Shown: positions 8,001 to 17,449 of the stretch, piece by piece
Layout of the letters: every line of letters begins with the position of its first letter
How positions within the stretch are numbered: the stretch's first letter is position 1
Assembly (NCBI GenBank): GCA_016744905.1
Contig: JADGDM010000001.1
Coordinates: forward strand, 1-64,000
Origin: Sulfurimonadaceae bacterium
GTDB lineage: Bacteria; Campylobacterota; Campylobacteria; Campylobacterales; Sulfurimonadaceae
Reading direction: 5' to 3'
Length of the DNA: 64,000 nucleotides
Position numbers and translations under genes: made by a program
The notes under the pieces: model-generated
Seen by the model: only the letters and a program-made list of their open reading frames with translations
Databases searched by the model: none
What the model was told of the DNA's origin: nothing

Positions 8001-8933
8001 TTAATGGTTATTTGTCGGAATTGTATTGATTTTTGAATTTTTTTGGCGATAGACTTTAGGGGTGATACCTTCGAATTTTTTAAAAAATCGTCCCATCTCA
8101 GAGGGGTTTTCAAAGTTCAAATACACAGAAATTTGAGCAACACTTTTATCACTATAGGCTAAAAGATACTGTATCTCTTTCATCACTCGACTATGAATAA
8201 AACTCAGCGCGCTGGCATTGAGTGTCTCTTTGATAGTAGAAGAGAGGTGTTTGGGCGTGATATCAAGCATTTTGGCATAAGATTGAACATCTTTAATGTA
8301 CTCAAAGTTCTGCTCGATAAGACATAGAAATTGAGTTCCAATCTCTTGTGGACGTGTTATTAGTTTTGTGTTGTGTGCGCTCTTTTTTTCACGTTCTAAG
8401 ATAAAAAGAAGTTGGGTGAGTATCATTTTAGAAAGAAGTAGATACTGACTTTTCTCATTTTTAAGCTCACTATCTAATTGCTCAAAAAGTGTGACAACCG
8501 TTTTGAATGTGGGTAGGTCTAACAGTGCGTCACTAGGGTTTTCATGAAACTTATAGAGCATCTCTTCAAGTTTTTGAGTATCAATGTTTTCTTGAAGTAA
8601 AAACTCTTTTTCAAACAACAGTACATAAAATTCAGAGTCATCATCACTGTCAATAAATGAGTGAATAAGTCCTGCGGGAAGAAGTTGCAAGGAGTGCGCA
8701 TCTATTTTGTATTCTTGTTGTTTAACATTTCTGATGGAGCCACCACGAAGACATAAAATCAATATATAGTGATCACAACGAACGGGTACACCACTGCTTT
8801 TTCCCCCACTGTTGTGTAATAAAACAATATCCTTTGGCACAAAAGAAGGAGAATAAATATCCATTCCAAAGTGTGGGGCACTTGTATGAAGGTGTTTGTA
8901 AGTTTCTAGTATCTGTTTTATAGTGAGAGTCAT
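8001..8933 (-). CDS. AraC-family transcriptional regulator
   Basis: The N-terminal 150 residues look like a cupin sensing domain (VRCDHYILILCLRGG, and LQLLPAGLIHSF, the typical pattern). The C-terminal 100 residues carry the two helix-turn-helix motifs of the AraC/XylS family (YAKMLDITPKHLSSTIKE, then SVAQISVYLNFENPSEMGR with FKKFEGITPKVYR). It probably senses a small ligand and activates the DoxX-pirin-pirin genes that follow after 73 bases on the same strand. The ligand is unknown. Translation starts at ATG 8933 after a modest AAGATG ribosome binding site. The protein is full length for the family (310 residues). Confidence 0.9.
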   Translation of the reverse strand: MTLTIKQILETYKHLHTSAPHFGMDIYSPSFVPKDIVLLHNSGGKSSGVPVRCDHYILILCLRGGSIRNVKQQEYKIDAHSLQLLPAGLIHSFIDSDDDSEFYVLLFEKEFLLQENIDTQKLEEMLYKFHENPSDALLDLPTFKTVVTLFEQLDSELKNEKSQYLLLSKMILTQLLFILEREKKSAHNTKLITRPQEIGTQFLCLIEQNFEYIKDVQSYAKMLDITPKHLSSTIKETLNASALSFIHSRVMKEIQYLLAYSDKSVAQISVYLNFENPSEMGRFFKKFEGITPKVYRQKNSKINTIPTNNH

Positions 8934-9031
8934 AGTAGCATCTTAGCATGCATTTGAGTGTTTGTAAACTATTAAGAAAGACATAATTTTTAATCATATA
9001 TCATAAGAACATATTTTTATATAGGAATTTT

Positions 9032-11830
9032 ATGCATTTTTCGCAATTTAGTATCGTTAAAAAATTATTGATTTTACTCTCCATTGGTGTTCTCGTTACA
9101 CTGATTCCTTTTGTCTTGATTATGACCTCAATTGTAAAACCAAAAATCCAATCGCAGAGTCTTTTAGATGTTAAATACAGCAGTGAAAAGCTTAAACTCG
9201 AAATAGAACACACGGTTCATGATACTGAGCGCTTGGTGAAATCTTTGGCTGCACTTGGTGAGCAGTGGAATCAAGACTTTGATCAAGACAAAGCAGATTT
9301 ACATAACTTTTTAAATGTAGTTTTAGAGGATGATGTTATTGCTGGTGGAGGAATTTGGCCAGAACCTTTTGTATATGATAAGGACAAAGTATTAAGGGCT
9401 TTCTTTTGGACAAGAGACAAGCAAAAGAATTTTGTTTTTGTAGATGATTATAATAAACAAGGACGGGGCAATTATCAAGATGAAGCATGGTACAAACCCC
9501 TAAAAGAGCAAGGTGAGGCTAAGGTTGTTTGGTCTGAGCCATATATTGATCCCCATACAAAGGTTTTAATGATTACGGCTTCTGTTGGCATGTATGATCA
9601 AAAGCGCTTTATTGGGGTTGCGACTATAGATCTTTCACTTATGGGTGTCAATAGATTACTTTTAGAGGAGACATCTATTTTTAAAGGCTATGTGCTTTTG
9701 CTTAATAGTAAGCAACAACTTATAGCCTACCAAGGTCTTAACAAAATTGATGTGGATGATGATTTAATTGATAATCTTTTATTAGAACAGAAATCAGATA
9801 CAGAAATTTATAAATATTCTAATGACTCTATTTTGGGCGAAGATGCAAAAATAACCTTGTTGGAATTGGATAATATTCATTGGCAATTGGTTTTAGTACT
9901 GCCCAACAGTTATATCTACCGAAATATTGAACAAGTCTTGAAAAATGTCGTGCTTGCCATTCTTTTGATCGTTATATTGATGTTAAGCTTACCCTATATT
10001 ATTTTACAAAAAATATTGGTTAAACCGATTCAAAAGCTTTCAGAAGAACTCTCCGAAATTAAGGATCAAGATAATGAACGTAGATACTTGAATGTTGAAG
10101 GTGCTGATGAACTCAGTAGTTTGGCAAAAAGTTTTAATCTAAATGCTAGAATGGCGTACAGAGCCCAAGATAAGCAGTTAGAAACCAATATCTTTATCAG
10201 CAAAGAGATAGAGCGTAAAACAGCAGAATTACAAGCAGAAGAAGAGATGTTTGAGATACTTTTTGAAGAGGCAGCAGATGGAATATTGTTGATTAAAAAC
10301 AGCAAGTTTATCCGTTGTAATCAGACCGTTGTAAAAATGTTAAGATATGAAAACGCACAAGAGTTATTAAATGCACACCCTTCCGAACTCTCTCCTGAAT
10401 TTCAAGCTGATGGAAGAGGCTCAAAAGAGAAGGCAGATGAGATGATGAGAATAGCCATACTGAATGGTTCTCACACCTTTGAATGGATTCACCAGCGCGC
10501 TGATGGTGAGGATTTTCCGGCTTTGATTACCTTAACCAATATTAAACTCAAACATGAAGATATTATTCATGTCACGTGGAGAGATATTACACAAGAGGCT
10601 TCTTTAAAAGTAGAAATGGAAATAAAAAATATAGCGTATAAAAAACTGGCTGAAAGCCTTGAAGAAGAGGTGGAAGAACGTACCTATGAACTCTCCAATG
10701 CGCTACGCTCTAAGTCGGATTTTTTGGCCAATATGTCTCATGAGATTCGCACACCTATGAATGCTATCCTTGGATTCATTGATATATTAAGTAAAAACGA
10801 GAAAGATACCGCACGTATCGAGCAGTTTGGGATGATTAAGGAGTCTGGAAAAACATTGTTAAGTATTATCAACGATATTTTAGACTTTTCAAAAATGGAG
10901 AGTGGAAAAATGAGTATCGAATATGCGATATTTGAGACTTGTAAGCCTTTTGAGCAGTTGGTGGATTTTTATCAAGAGAAGGCACATGAGAAGTCGATTG
11001 AACTGCAGATGAATGCTTGTCCTGAAATGCCTTCTCATGCGATGGGAGATGTGGTAAGGATTAAACAAGTTGTGACCAATTTACTCTCTAACGCTATAAA
11101 ATTTACGCCAAATTTTGGAAGTATAGAGATCAGTATTGAGTATCTTGAAGTTGAGAAAAGTTTTGCCTTTGTTATTAAAGATAGTGGGGTGGGTATAAAA
11201 GAAGAAGCACTGGAAAAAATCTTCTCACCCTTTGAGCAAGAAGATGTTTCAACAACAAGAAAATTTGGTGGAACAGGCCTTGGACTTGCTATCTCCTCAA
11301 ATCTAGTGGAGCTTATGGAAGGTGAGATCAGTGTTGAGTCTGAACTGGATGTTGGAACAAGTTTTAGAGTTGTTTTACCTCTGTTTAAAGAGGACATCGC
11401 CAGTGATGCTTTAGAAGTAGTTGAAGAGTTAGATGATGAGCTAGAGTTCCTTGGTGATGTTTTAGTGGTGGAAGACAATAAGGCAAATCAGATGTTGATG
11501 AAATTACTTTTACTCGACCGTGGTTTGATGTGTGACATCGCAGAGGATGGATTGATTGCACTGCGTATGTGTAAAATTAAAAAGTATGATCTTATTTTGA
11601 TGGATGAAAATATGCCCAATATGAATGGGATAGAAGCAACAAAAAATTTAAGAGAAGACAATATTTATAAAAATGCGACAACACCAATTATAGCAGTCAC
11701 TGCGAATGCGCTCAATGGTGACAAAGAGCGATTTTTGAATGTGGGGATGGATGAGTATATCTCTAAACCAATCGATCATAAAGAGTTAGATAGAGTGCTC
11801 TCTTTATATCTAGAACGAGATGAGAGTTAG
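9032..11830 (+). CDS. Hybrid sensor histidine kinase (Cache-HAMP-PAS-HisKA-HATPase-REC)
   Basis: The 932-residue inner membrane protein has a transmembrane helix at about 10-32, a periplasmic double-Cache sensor (about 35-300, with DEAWYKPLKEQGEAKVVWSE and VLMITASVG typical of Cache), a second helix at 308-330, HAMP at 330-385, a PAS domain at 405-525, a HisKA dimerisation helix with H570 in MSHEIRTP, an ATPase domain with DSGVGIKEE and GTGLGLAIS, and a C-terminal receiver with D858 in LMDENMP. All catalytic residues are present, so it should autophosphorylate and relay internally. The final partner and periplasmic ligand are unknown. An AGGAA ribosome binding site precedes the ATG. Confidence 0.92.
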   Translation: MHFSQFSIVKKLLILLSIGVLVTLIPFVLIMTSIVKPKIQSQSLLDVKYSSEKLKLEIEHTVHDTERLVKSLAALGEQWNQDFDQDKADLHNFLNVVLEDDVIAGGGIWPEPFVYDKDKVLRAFFWTRDKQKNFVFVDDYNKQGRGNYQDEAWYKPLKEQGEAKVVWSEPYIDPHTKVLMITASVGMYDQKRFIGVATIDLSLMGVNRLLLEETSIFKGYVLLLNSKQQLIAYQGLNKIDVDDDLIDNLLLEQKSDTEIYKYSNDSILGEDAKITLLELDNIHWQLVLVLPNSYIYRNIEQVLKNVVLAILLIVILMLSLPYIILQKILVKPIQKLSEELSEIKDQDNERRYLNVEGADELSSLAKSFNLNARMAYRAQDKQLETNIFISKEIERKTAELQAEEEMFEILFEEAADGILLIKNSKFIRCNQTVVKMLRYENAQELLNAHPSELSPEFQADGRGSKEKADEMMRIAILNGSHTFEWIHQRADGEDFPALITLTNIKLKHEDIIHVTWRDITQEASLKVEMEIKNIAYKKLAESLEEEVEERTYELSNALRSKSDFLANMSHEIRTPMNAILGFIDILSKNEKDTARIEQFGMIKESGKTLLSIINDILDFSKMESGKMSIEYAIFETCKPFEQLVDFYQEKAHEKSIELQMNACPEMPSHAMGDVVRIKQVVTNLLSNAIKFTPNFGSIEISIEYLEVEKSFAFVIKDSGVGIKEEALEKIFSPFEQEDVSTTRKFGGTGLGLAISSNLVELMEGEISVESELDVGTSFRVVLPLFKEDIASDALEVVEELDDELEFLGDVLVVEDNKANQMLMKLLLLDRGLMCDIAEDGLIALRMCKIKKYDLILMDENMPNMNGIEATKNLREDNIYKNATTPIIAVTANALNGDKERFLNVGMDEYISKPIDHKELDRVLSLYLERDES

Positions 11831-11843
11831 AGAGGATTTTGTA

Positions 11844-12536
11844 ATGTATAGTGGTTTTTCTAAAAACGCCAGTGATTTTTTAAGAGAGTTGGGCGAAAAT
11901 AATTCTAAAGAGTATTTTGAGTCTCGTCGTGAAGATTATGAAAAATATATCAAGCAAGCCAGTATTGAGTATGTAACTGAAATGGGTGAACACCTTATGG
12001 CATTGGCACCGGTGCATCTCAATGCAGTACCGAAAGTAAATGGTTCACTCTTTCGTTTTTATCGTGATACCCGTTTTGCTAAAGACAAACGTCCTATGAA
12101 AGAAGAGGTTGGTTTGGTGATTTGGCAGGGAAAAAATCCCCGTCTAAAATCCTCTTCTTTTTATCTTCAGTTTAATGCGGAGCGCCTTTTTTTAGCCGTA
12201 GGTATCCGTTGGTTTGATAAAGAGACACGTGATGTTTATCGAGACTATCTCAAAGATGAAAAAAATTCGGCGCGCTTGCATGGTATTTATGAAACGTTAA
12301 AACAAAAGGGTTATGATATTCCAACAGACGCTTATAAACGTTATCCAAAAGGTTTTAAAAAAGAGGACAAGTATGCCTACCTCGCTTTAAAAGATGCGGC
12401 GTATGCCATTAAAAGTTTTGATGTTTCAGATCTTTATGGCGATGGTTTGATTGATTTTGCTTACAAACATTATGAGACTATGTTTGAACTGCAGGCCTTT
12501 GTTTATGAGATGAGTCTAAATGTTGAGTACGAATAA
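11844..12536 (+). CDS. DUF2461 / TIGR02453 family protein
   Basis: The protein of about 230 residues matches the DUF2461 pattern: a start like YSGFSKNASDFLRELGENN, then FRFYRDTRFAKDKRPMKEEVG around residues 65-85, and FYLQFNAERLFLAVG. The family is widespread in bacteria and has no established function. ATG 11844 is chosen over ATG 11820 because a GAGAGGA ribosome binding site lies 8 bases before it; the earlier ATG would overlap the kinase gene. It is downstream of the kinase on the same strand and probably co-transcribed, and it is 8 bases before the thioredoxin-like gene. Confidence 0.85.
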   Translation: MYSGFSKNASDFLRELGENNSKEYFESRREDYEKYIKQASIEYVTEMGEHLMALAPVHLNAVPKVNGSLFRFYRDTRFAKDKRPMKEEVGLVIWQGKNPRLKSSSFYLQFNAERLFLAVGIRWFDKETRDVYRDYLKDEKNSARLHGIYETLKQKGYDIPTDAYKRYPKGFKKEDKYAYLALKDAAYAIKSFDVSDLYGDGLIDFAYKHYETMFELQAFVYEMSLNVEYE

Positions 12537-12544
12537 GGAAAAAA

Positions 12545-12970
12545 ATGAAGTTATTAGTTCTAATATTGAGTTTATATAGTTTACTATTTGCCGCACATAT
12601 TGATACATTTGCACAAGAGATGAACTATAGTCGAGATTATAATAGTGCGCTGGCACAGGCAAAAAAAGAGAATAAAATGTTGATGATTTTAGTCGTCGGT
12701 GACTACTGCCCTTGGTGTAAAAAGTTTGAGCGAAAAACGATGAAACGTAAGTGTGTTGATGCCAAAGTGAAAGCGGATTTTATACCTGTGATTATTGACA
12801 AGTATAAAGACAAGGGGAAGTATCCTGAACAATTTTACTCGCCTGTTATCCCCAGTGTTTATTTTGTAGATGCGCGCAATGAAGAGAGTTTGCATCAAAG
12901 TGTGGCGTATATGAAAAAAGATGAGTTTTTAGATAATTTAGACGACGCTTTGATGTCGTACGAGGAGTAG
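12545..12970 (+). CDS. Periplasmic thioredoxin-like protein
   Basis: The 141-residue product has an N-terminal signal peptide (about residues 1-17, ending LLFAA) and a thioredoxin-like domain with the redox motif C55-P-W-C58 in VVGDYCPWCKKFE, plus IPSVYFVDA, whose Ile-Pro corresponds to the cis-Pro loop. This suits a secreted disulfide reductase of the thioredoxin_7/SoxW-like group that works on periplasmic proteins. Its target is not evident: no Sox or cytochrome maturation genes are adjacent. An AAGGA ribosome binding site is 8 bases upstream of the ATG and the following gene starts 2 bases after its stop codon. Confidence 0.85.
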   Translation: MKLLVLILSLYSLLFAAHIDTFAQEMNYSRDYNSALAQAKKENKMLMILVVGDYCPWCKKFERKTMKRKCVDAKVKADFIPVIIDKYKDKGKYPEQFYSPVIPSVYFVDARNEESLHQSVAYMKKDEFLDNLDDALMSYEE

Positions 12971-12972
12971 AT

Positions 12973-13416
12973 ATGAAAAAAATATTTTTAAGTCTGATGA
13001 TGGCGATGAGTCTGTTTGGTGCCTCGTCATTTTATTCACTAGATAATGTGGATTCTTTAAGTTATTACTATGCGGGTAAAAATAACTTTATTTCTAAAGA
13101 GCATGCTAAAACAATGAAAGCAGATGTGACCAATAGGTTAATCAAGGCGGGTTTTAGTTTTGGACAAACCGATGCACTTATCTTGGTGGTGAAAATAAAT
13201 GCGATTGTAGTGGATAAAACGCAGGTAGTAAATGTTGAAATCTCTTTAGCAGAAGATGTAGTGACCAATAGAAAAGAGAAAATCGAAGCATTTTCACTGA
13301 CGTACATTGACTCTAAAATGTTTAAAACGCAGACCCCATATAAAGACAGTATGAAGACACTAGATACTTTAATTGATAAGTTTATTGCCCTACATAAAGA
13401 TGATAACGAAGAGTAA
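12973..13416 (+). CDS. Secreted protein of unknown function
   Basis: The 147-residue product has a clear signal peptide (MKK, a hydrophobic stretch, SLFGAS) and a mature region of about 130 residues with alternating charged and hydrophobic residues but no cysteines. I recognise no family. Its position 2 bases after the thioredoxin-like gene suggests co-expression and a periplasmic location. It ends 2 bases before the stop of the convergent HD-GYP gene. Confidence 0.7.
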   Translation: MKKIFLSLMMAMSLFGASSFYSLDNVDSLSYYYAGKNNFISKEHAKTMKADVTNRLIKAGFSFGQTDALILVVKINAIVVDKTQVVNVEISLAEDVVTNRKEKIEAFSLTYIDSKMFKTQTPYKDSMKTLDTLIDKFIALHKDDNEE

Positions 13417-13418
13417 AA

Positions 13419-14831
13419 CTACTTCGCTTCATCTGTATATTGATGAATCAAATCTATATATTCAAAGAGATTGTCTAGGACAATCTCTACTAAACGTGGC
13501 TCAAAAGCTTTCCCACTCTCTTCTCTTAATAGACTTTCTATACTCTCTATATTCCATGCCTCTTTATAAATACGTTTAGACGCTAAGGCATCTAAAACAT
13601 CAACTATGGCTACAATACGTGCACACTGAGGGATATCATCGCCACTTAGACCCTGAGGATAGCCACTCCCATCATACTTCTCGTGATGTGAATAGGCAAT
13701 GATAGAAGCGGTATTTAGTATACTTCTTTGAGAGTGTTTTAAAACATCATATCCTAAGACTGCATGTGTTTTCATGATCTCATACTCTTGAGTAGTCAGC
13801 TTTGCGGGTTTAAGTAAAATACTATCAGCTATACCGACTTTACCTATATCATGAAGTGGTGAAGCAAATTGAATGAGTTTTATATCTTCATCGCTAAGGC
13901 CATACTCTTTTGCAATGAGTGCGCTGAGTTTAGAGACTCTCAGTGTATGAAATTTGGTGTCTTCTGAACGTAGCTCTTCCATATTACCCATGGCCATAAT
14001 TGTCTCTTCAAGTGTCAGTTCGATCTCTTCATTAAGTTTACTAAGCTCATCATTTTTTCTTTCCAGTGCTTTCTCTCGTGCAATAACATCACCAGTAAAA
14101 TGATTGATATTTTCTGCGAGTTGTTCCATCTCTTTGATCTCATATTCCTCACTTTGAATTTGCTTATGAGATTGATAGGCTTCTTCACCTGAACTGATGA
14201 TATTTGCTAGTGGTCGGCTCAAATAACGCTCTATAAAATTAAACATATTAAAAAGAATAAGCAGTGCAATAAAAAGTAGAAAAGCAATAATAATATAGGT
14301 ATATTTAAGCATAATACTTTGGGATTGATTGATGTCAATTTCTAATGAAATAGCGCCTAAAACGTCATTTTCTTGCGCATTGTGACACTCAAGACAGTTG
14401 AGTTGTTCTTTAGAAGAAGCAATATATGGAACCAATGCTTGAACTTTTTTTTCATTATAATCCCAAGTGAAATTAGGCTCTGTATTAATAATTTTATCTT
14501 CAAGGTTAAGGTCATTCAGTTCTTGTTTAAGTGTAGAGTTTCCAAACTGCTTAAGTATATTGCTTGAGCGAATTATATGCAGTGAATTTATATCTTGAAG
14601 TCTAATTATCTCGTTAAGAAAATATTCTCTCTTAGACATAATTCCTGCTTTCATATGAGAAGTGAGACCTGCTTTAACGAGGTTTGCTATCTCTAAGGCT
14701 TTGGTTTCTACACTCAACTGAAACAGCTGTTTATAACTTAGTGCTAAAAGCATCAATATAGTGATGATTGATATTGTGAAGATCTGAACGAGCCGTATGA
14801 AAGTCATACGTTTAAGGGTTCTTTTGTGCAT
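13419..14831 (-). CDS. Membrane HD-GYP protein with a periplasmic CxxCH haem motif
   Basis: The 470-residue protein has a first transmembrane helix at 15-33, a periplasmic segment at 34-175, a second helix at 177-198, a HAMP-like linker, a coiled coil at about 250-285 and an intact HD-GYP domain: H327-D328 in LHDIGK and HHEKYDGSGYP at 382-392. Near the end of the periplasmic part is C146-L-E-C149-H150, the c-type haem attachment motif. It is therefore likely a redox, oxygen or NO sensor that controls c-di-GMP hydrolysis in the cytoplasm. Covalent haem is inferred only from the motif. The next gene upstream on the same strand starts 1.8 kb away and encodes a sirohaem enzyme. Confidence 0.88.
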   Translation of the reverse strand: MHKRTLKRMTFIRLVQIFTISIITILMLLALSYKQLFQLSVETKALEIANLVKAGLTSHMKAGIMSKREYFLNEIIRLQDINSLHIIRSSNILKQFGNSTLKQELNDLNLEDKIINTEPNFTWDYNEKKVQALVPYIASSKEQLNCLECHNAQENDVLGAISLEIDINQSQSIMLKYTYIIIAFLLFIALLILFNMFNFIERYLSRPLANIISSGEEAYQSHKQIQSEEYEIKEMEQLAENINHFTGDVIAREKALERKNDELSKLNEEIELTLEETIMAMGNMEELRSEDTKFHTLRVSKLSALIAKEYGLSDEDIKLIQFASPLHDIGKVGIADSILLKPAKLTTQEYEIMKTHAVLGYDVLKHSQRSILNTASIIAYSHHEKYDGSGYPQGLSGDDIPQCARIVAIVDVLDALASKRIYKEAWNIESIESLLREESGKAFEPRLVEIVLDNLFEYIDLIHQYTDEAK

Positions 14832-14894
14832 CTATTACCTTAGGTATTAAGTCCTCTAAAGTGTAACATAATTATAAATAAATAATAATAAAGC

Positions 14895-16640
14895 TTAAAT
14901 ACTTCCTCTCGCATAGGTTCTTTTAATTGGTGGTTTATAATGTGGATCTTGACCTTCAACCGTCCAAAGTTCTCGACTGAGTTCGCTAATGGCTAGTGAA
15001 AATTTATCTTCGATGAGTTCTAAAGTTTTGTCATTTTTGAAGTACTTCTCTAGTAAAGCTTTCTCTTGCTCAAAGGAGAGTAGCGCGCTGGGTACTTCAT
15101 CAGAAGGCAATAACTCAAGTTCTTGAGAAGTTTTAAGATTGAGCAGAAACCATAAAGATAAAAACTCTTCACTATAATGATTTAAAATCTCTGTACTATA
15201 AGACTCAAAATTCTTATATGGGCTTTTTTCAAACACAGTAATAATCAGTGAAACCACCTTATGTAAAGAGGGAAGTGGTACCATCTCAAAAAGCTGGCGC
15301 GCTACTGAATCTCCTCTATTATGCTCTGCTCCGATAAAGACTCTTGCACCCCCTTCAACAGCCCCAAAGTTATTGGTCTTCAGTCCAATAAGTCCGATAT
15401 CTACATGACGGTGACGACCACATCCTTTGGCACAACCAGAAAATCCAACATGAATTTGATGTTCTTTTATTTTTTCAAGAGGGAGATACTGTGTTTCATC
15501 TTTGATGTTCCAAAAGGCAAAAGGACAGTACTCACTACCCGCACACGCCATAATGGTGTTACTTATTTTTGGTGACTTTAATGTCTCTAGTTTTGTTTTT
15601 AAACCAAGAAGGTAGATGTTTTGATCGATACCTATACGGATTTCAGCCTCTTCTTTGAGTGCTAAAGAAGAGATACTCTCTAACTCCAGCGCGCTGACTC
15701 GTCCAAAGTCACTCTCATAACAGTGTGAAAAACTACCATCATTTAAGGGCTCATCAATTTCAAAACGACCTGTTTCTATAATGCGCTCACCAGCGGAAAC
15801 AAACTCTTCCTCATACGCTTCATGTAGATAATTTTTAAAGGTGTCTAATCCTATCTCTTTGAGTAGATAAAACAGTCGTGTGCGGGCACGACTAGCGCGT
15901 GATCCGTGTTTGTTAAATGTCTCAACAAAGGCTTTGAAAAATTTTAAAACTTGATCAGGAGTTAAAAAGATATCTGCGCAGCGTGCTACTTCTGTATTTT
16001 TTCCACCTAGAAAAACATTAAAGCCATAACTGCCATCTTTAAGTGCCAGTGCGAAGAAGAGATCATTGGCGTATAGTGAAGTTACATTGGCACTGTTCCC
16101 AGAAATACCAACAGATATTCGACGTGGTAACATACCCACATAAGGGGGATTTTGAATGATAAATTCTTGCATATCCATCACAATATCTGAGGCTTTAAGT
16201 TTTGAGTAACGACCCTTATCATCATAAACATCACAGACGATATTGCGGATATTATCACCAAAACTTTGCCAGGTAGAAAGACCCGTTGCATTGACAGCCT
16301 TCCAAATTTCTAAAATATTTTCTGCTTCTAAACCAGAGATTTGCATCCCTGCACGTGCAGTTAAAATGAGGTCTAAGTCATACTCTTCTAATATTTTAGA
16401 AATTGAGAGTGATTGTTTGGCTGTGATACGTCCAGCAGGGAGTCTTAGTCGGAGGGTGAAGTCTTCTTCTGCAAACTCAGCATTATAGATACCAAAGTCT
16501 TGAAGATAGTAACGATCTGCCTCTTGAAGATTTTCAAAGTCAAGTGTTTCAAACTCTTTAAAAAAATCTATAGGACGCAGTCGCGCCTTATATCGTTCAC
16601 GTTTGTTTATCTTTTTAAAAGCATCTGTCATTTCACTCAT
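14895..16640 (-). CDS. Sirohaem-dependent nitrite/sulfite reductase
   Basis: The 581-residue cytoplasmic protein has the repeated ferredoxin-like half-domains of sirohaem reductases and the four cysteines that bind the coupled 4Fe-4S cluster and sirohaem: C366-x5-C372 in CAGSEYCP and C403-x3-C407 in GCAKGCG. Such enzymes carry out six-electron reduction of sulfite to sulfide or nitrite to ammonia. Sequence alone does not tell which, and the family in Campylobacterota is simply called nitrite/sulfite reductase. Length matches the assimilatory one-subunit group. An AAGGGG ribosome binding site precedes ATG 16640. No sirohaem synthesis or sulfate assimilation genes are next to it. Confidence 0.88.
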   Translation of the reverse strand: MSEMTDAFKKINKRERYKARLRPIDFFKEFETLDFENLQEADRYYLQDFGIYNAEFAEEDFTLRLRLPAGRITAKQSLSISKILEEYDLDLILTARAGMQISGLEAENILEIWKAVNATGLSTWQSFGDNIRNIVCDVYDDKGRYSKLKASDIVMDMQEFIIQNPPYVGMLPRRISVGISGNSANVTSLYANDLFFALALKDGSYGFNVFLGGKNTEVARCADIFLTPDQVLKFFKAFVETFNKHGSRASRARTRLFYLLKEIGLDTFKNYLHEAYEEEFVSAGERIIETGRFEIDEPLNDGSFSHCYESDFGRVSALELESISSLALKEEAEIRIGIDQNIYLLGLKTKLETLKSPKISNTIMACAGSEYCPFAFWNIKDETQYLPLEKIKEHQIHVGFSGCAKGCGRHRHVDIGLIGLKTNNFGAVEGGARVFIGAEHNRGDSVARQLFEMVPLPSLHKVVSLIITVFEKSPYKNFESYSTEILNHYSEEFLSLWFLLNLKTSQELELLPSDEVPSALLSFEQEKALLEKYFKNDKTLELIEDKFSLAISELSRELWTVEGQDPHYKPPIKRTYARGSI

Positions 16641-16716
16641 AGCACACCCCTTAATTATAAAGGAGATTTTAGCGAAGTAGATAACTTTTAAGGATGACCT
16701 GGGTCAATTGAGTGTA

Positions 16717-17358
16717 CTAAGGTGTATCTGGTGCTCTTGTGATCTCTTGTACGGCAGAAATGACACATGTTTTTCCAGTATCGTTATCCAGGTCATTTTC
16801 TCCACATAAGCCATTGACTATGTCCTCTGTTGATATTGCTTGATTGTTATTACTATTTAGAAGACCATAATCAGTACAACTTTTTACTTCGCTACCATCA
16901 TAAACAATTTGAGCACTTTTTGTTGAGGGGTTTCTTAAAAGTTCAGCCAATAAGTTGGTACAGGTTAACTGAGGAACCATATTGATCATGATGGTATAAA
17001 TTTCGATACTACCAGAACTCAGTGTACTATCATCCCACGAGGTGGCAAATTCTTGTGAGCTCGTATAAACTTGCTTTCCGCTCGGTGTAGTAAACCCTTC
17101 TAAACTAATTTTATAACCCAAGCTATTACAAGTACTGGCGCTGATGACTTTAGCAGTGGTACCGTTATCAGGATCTGCTACACAGTCTACTACGGCATCA
17201 TTAGCGCATAACTGAAGTTCAAAACCATTAGTGACTTCACTTTGTATACAAGCATCCGTGACTGTTTCAGTATCTGAACTGTTGTCGGTAGGGTCTAGGG
17301 GACAACCTGTAAAAAGTAATGGAGTGAATAAAAGAGAGAGAAAAAAACATTTTTTCAT
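16717..17358 (-). CDS. Lipoprotein of unknown function
   Basis: The 213-residue protein starts with a lipoprotein signal ending LFTGC (C19). The mature part is Asp/Ser/Thr-rich, has about nine cysteines likely paired in disulfides, and resembles small calcium- or cell-surface-type domains without a specific match I can name. It is divergent from the diguanylate cyclase gene, with 91 bases between them, and its own start is preceded by an AAGGA-type ribosome binding site. Confidence 0.75.
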   Translation of the reverse strand: MKKCFFLSLLFTPLLFTGCPLDPTDNSSDTETVTDACIQSEVTNGFELQLCANDAVVDCVADPDNGTTAKVISASTCNSLGYKISLEGFTTPSGKQVYTSSQEFATSWDDSTLSSGSIEIYTIMINMVPQLTCTNLLAELLRNPSTKSAQIVYDGSEVKSCTDYGLLNSNNNQAISTEDIVNGLCGENDLDNDTGKTCVISAVQEITRAPDTP

Positions 17359-17420
17359 AAAAAATCCTTATTTAGATTTGTAATAATATACTAATTAGTG
17401 TTAAATAAATATATTATTAG

Positions 17421-17426
17421 TATAAT
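17421..17426 (+). promoter_or_regulatory. -10 element for the diguanylate cyclase gene
   Basis: A perfect TATAAT lies 23 bases before ATG 17450, preceded by AT-rich periodic sequence and followed by an AAGGAAG ribosome binding site. The short leader suggests transcription starts near 17433. Confidence 0.6.
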
Positions 17427-17449
17427 GGGAGATATAAACAAGGAAGAAA

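Noticed and set aside
11035-11478. Reverse ORF of 147 residues in the hybrid kinase
   Set aside because: Shadow of the kinase ATPase domain; Ser-rich low-complexity product and no start signals.
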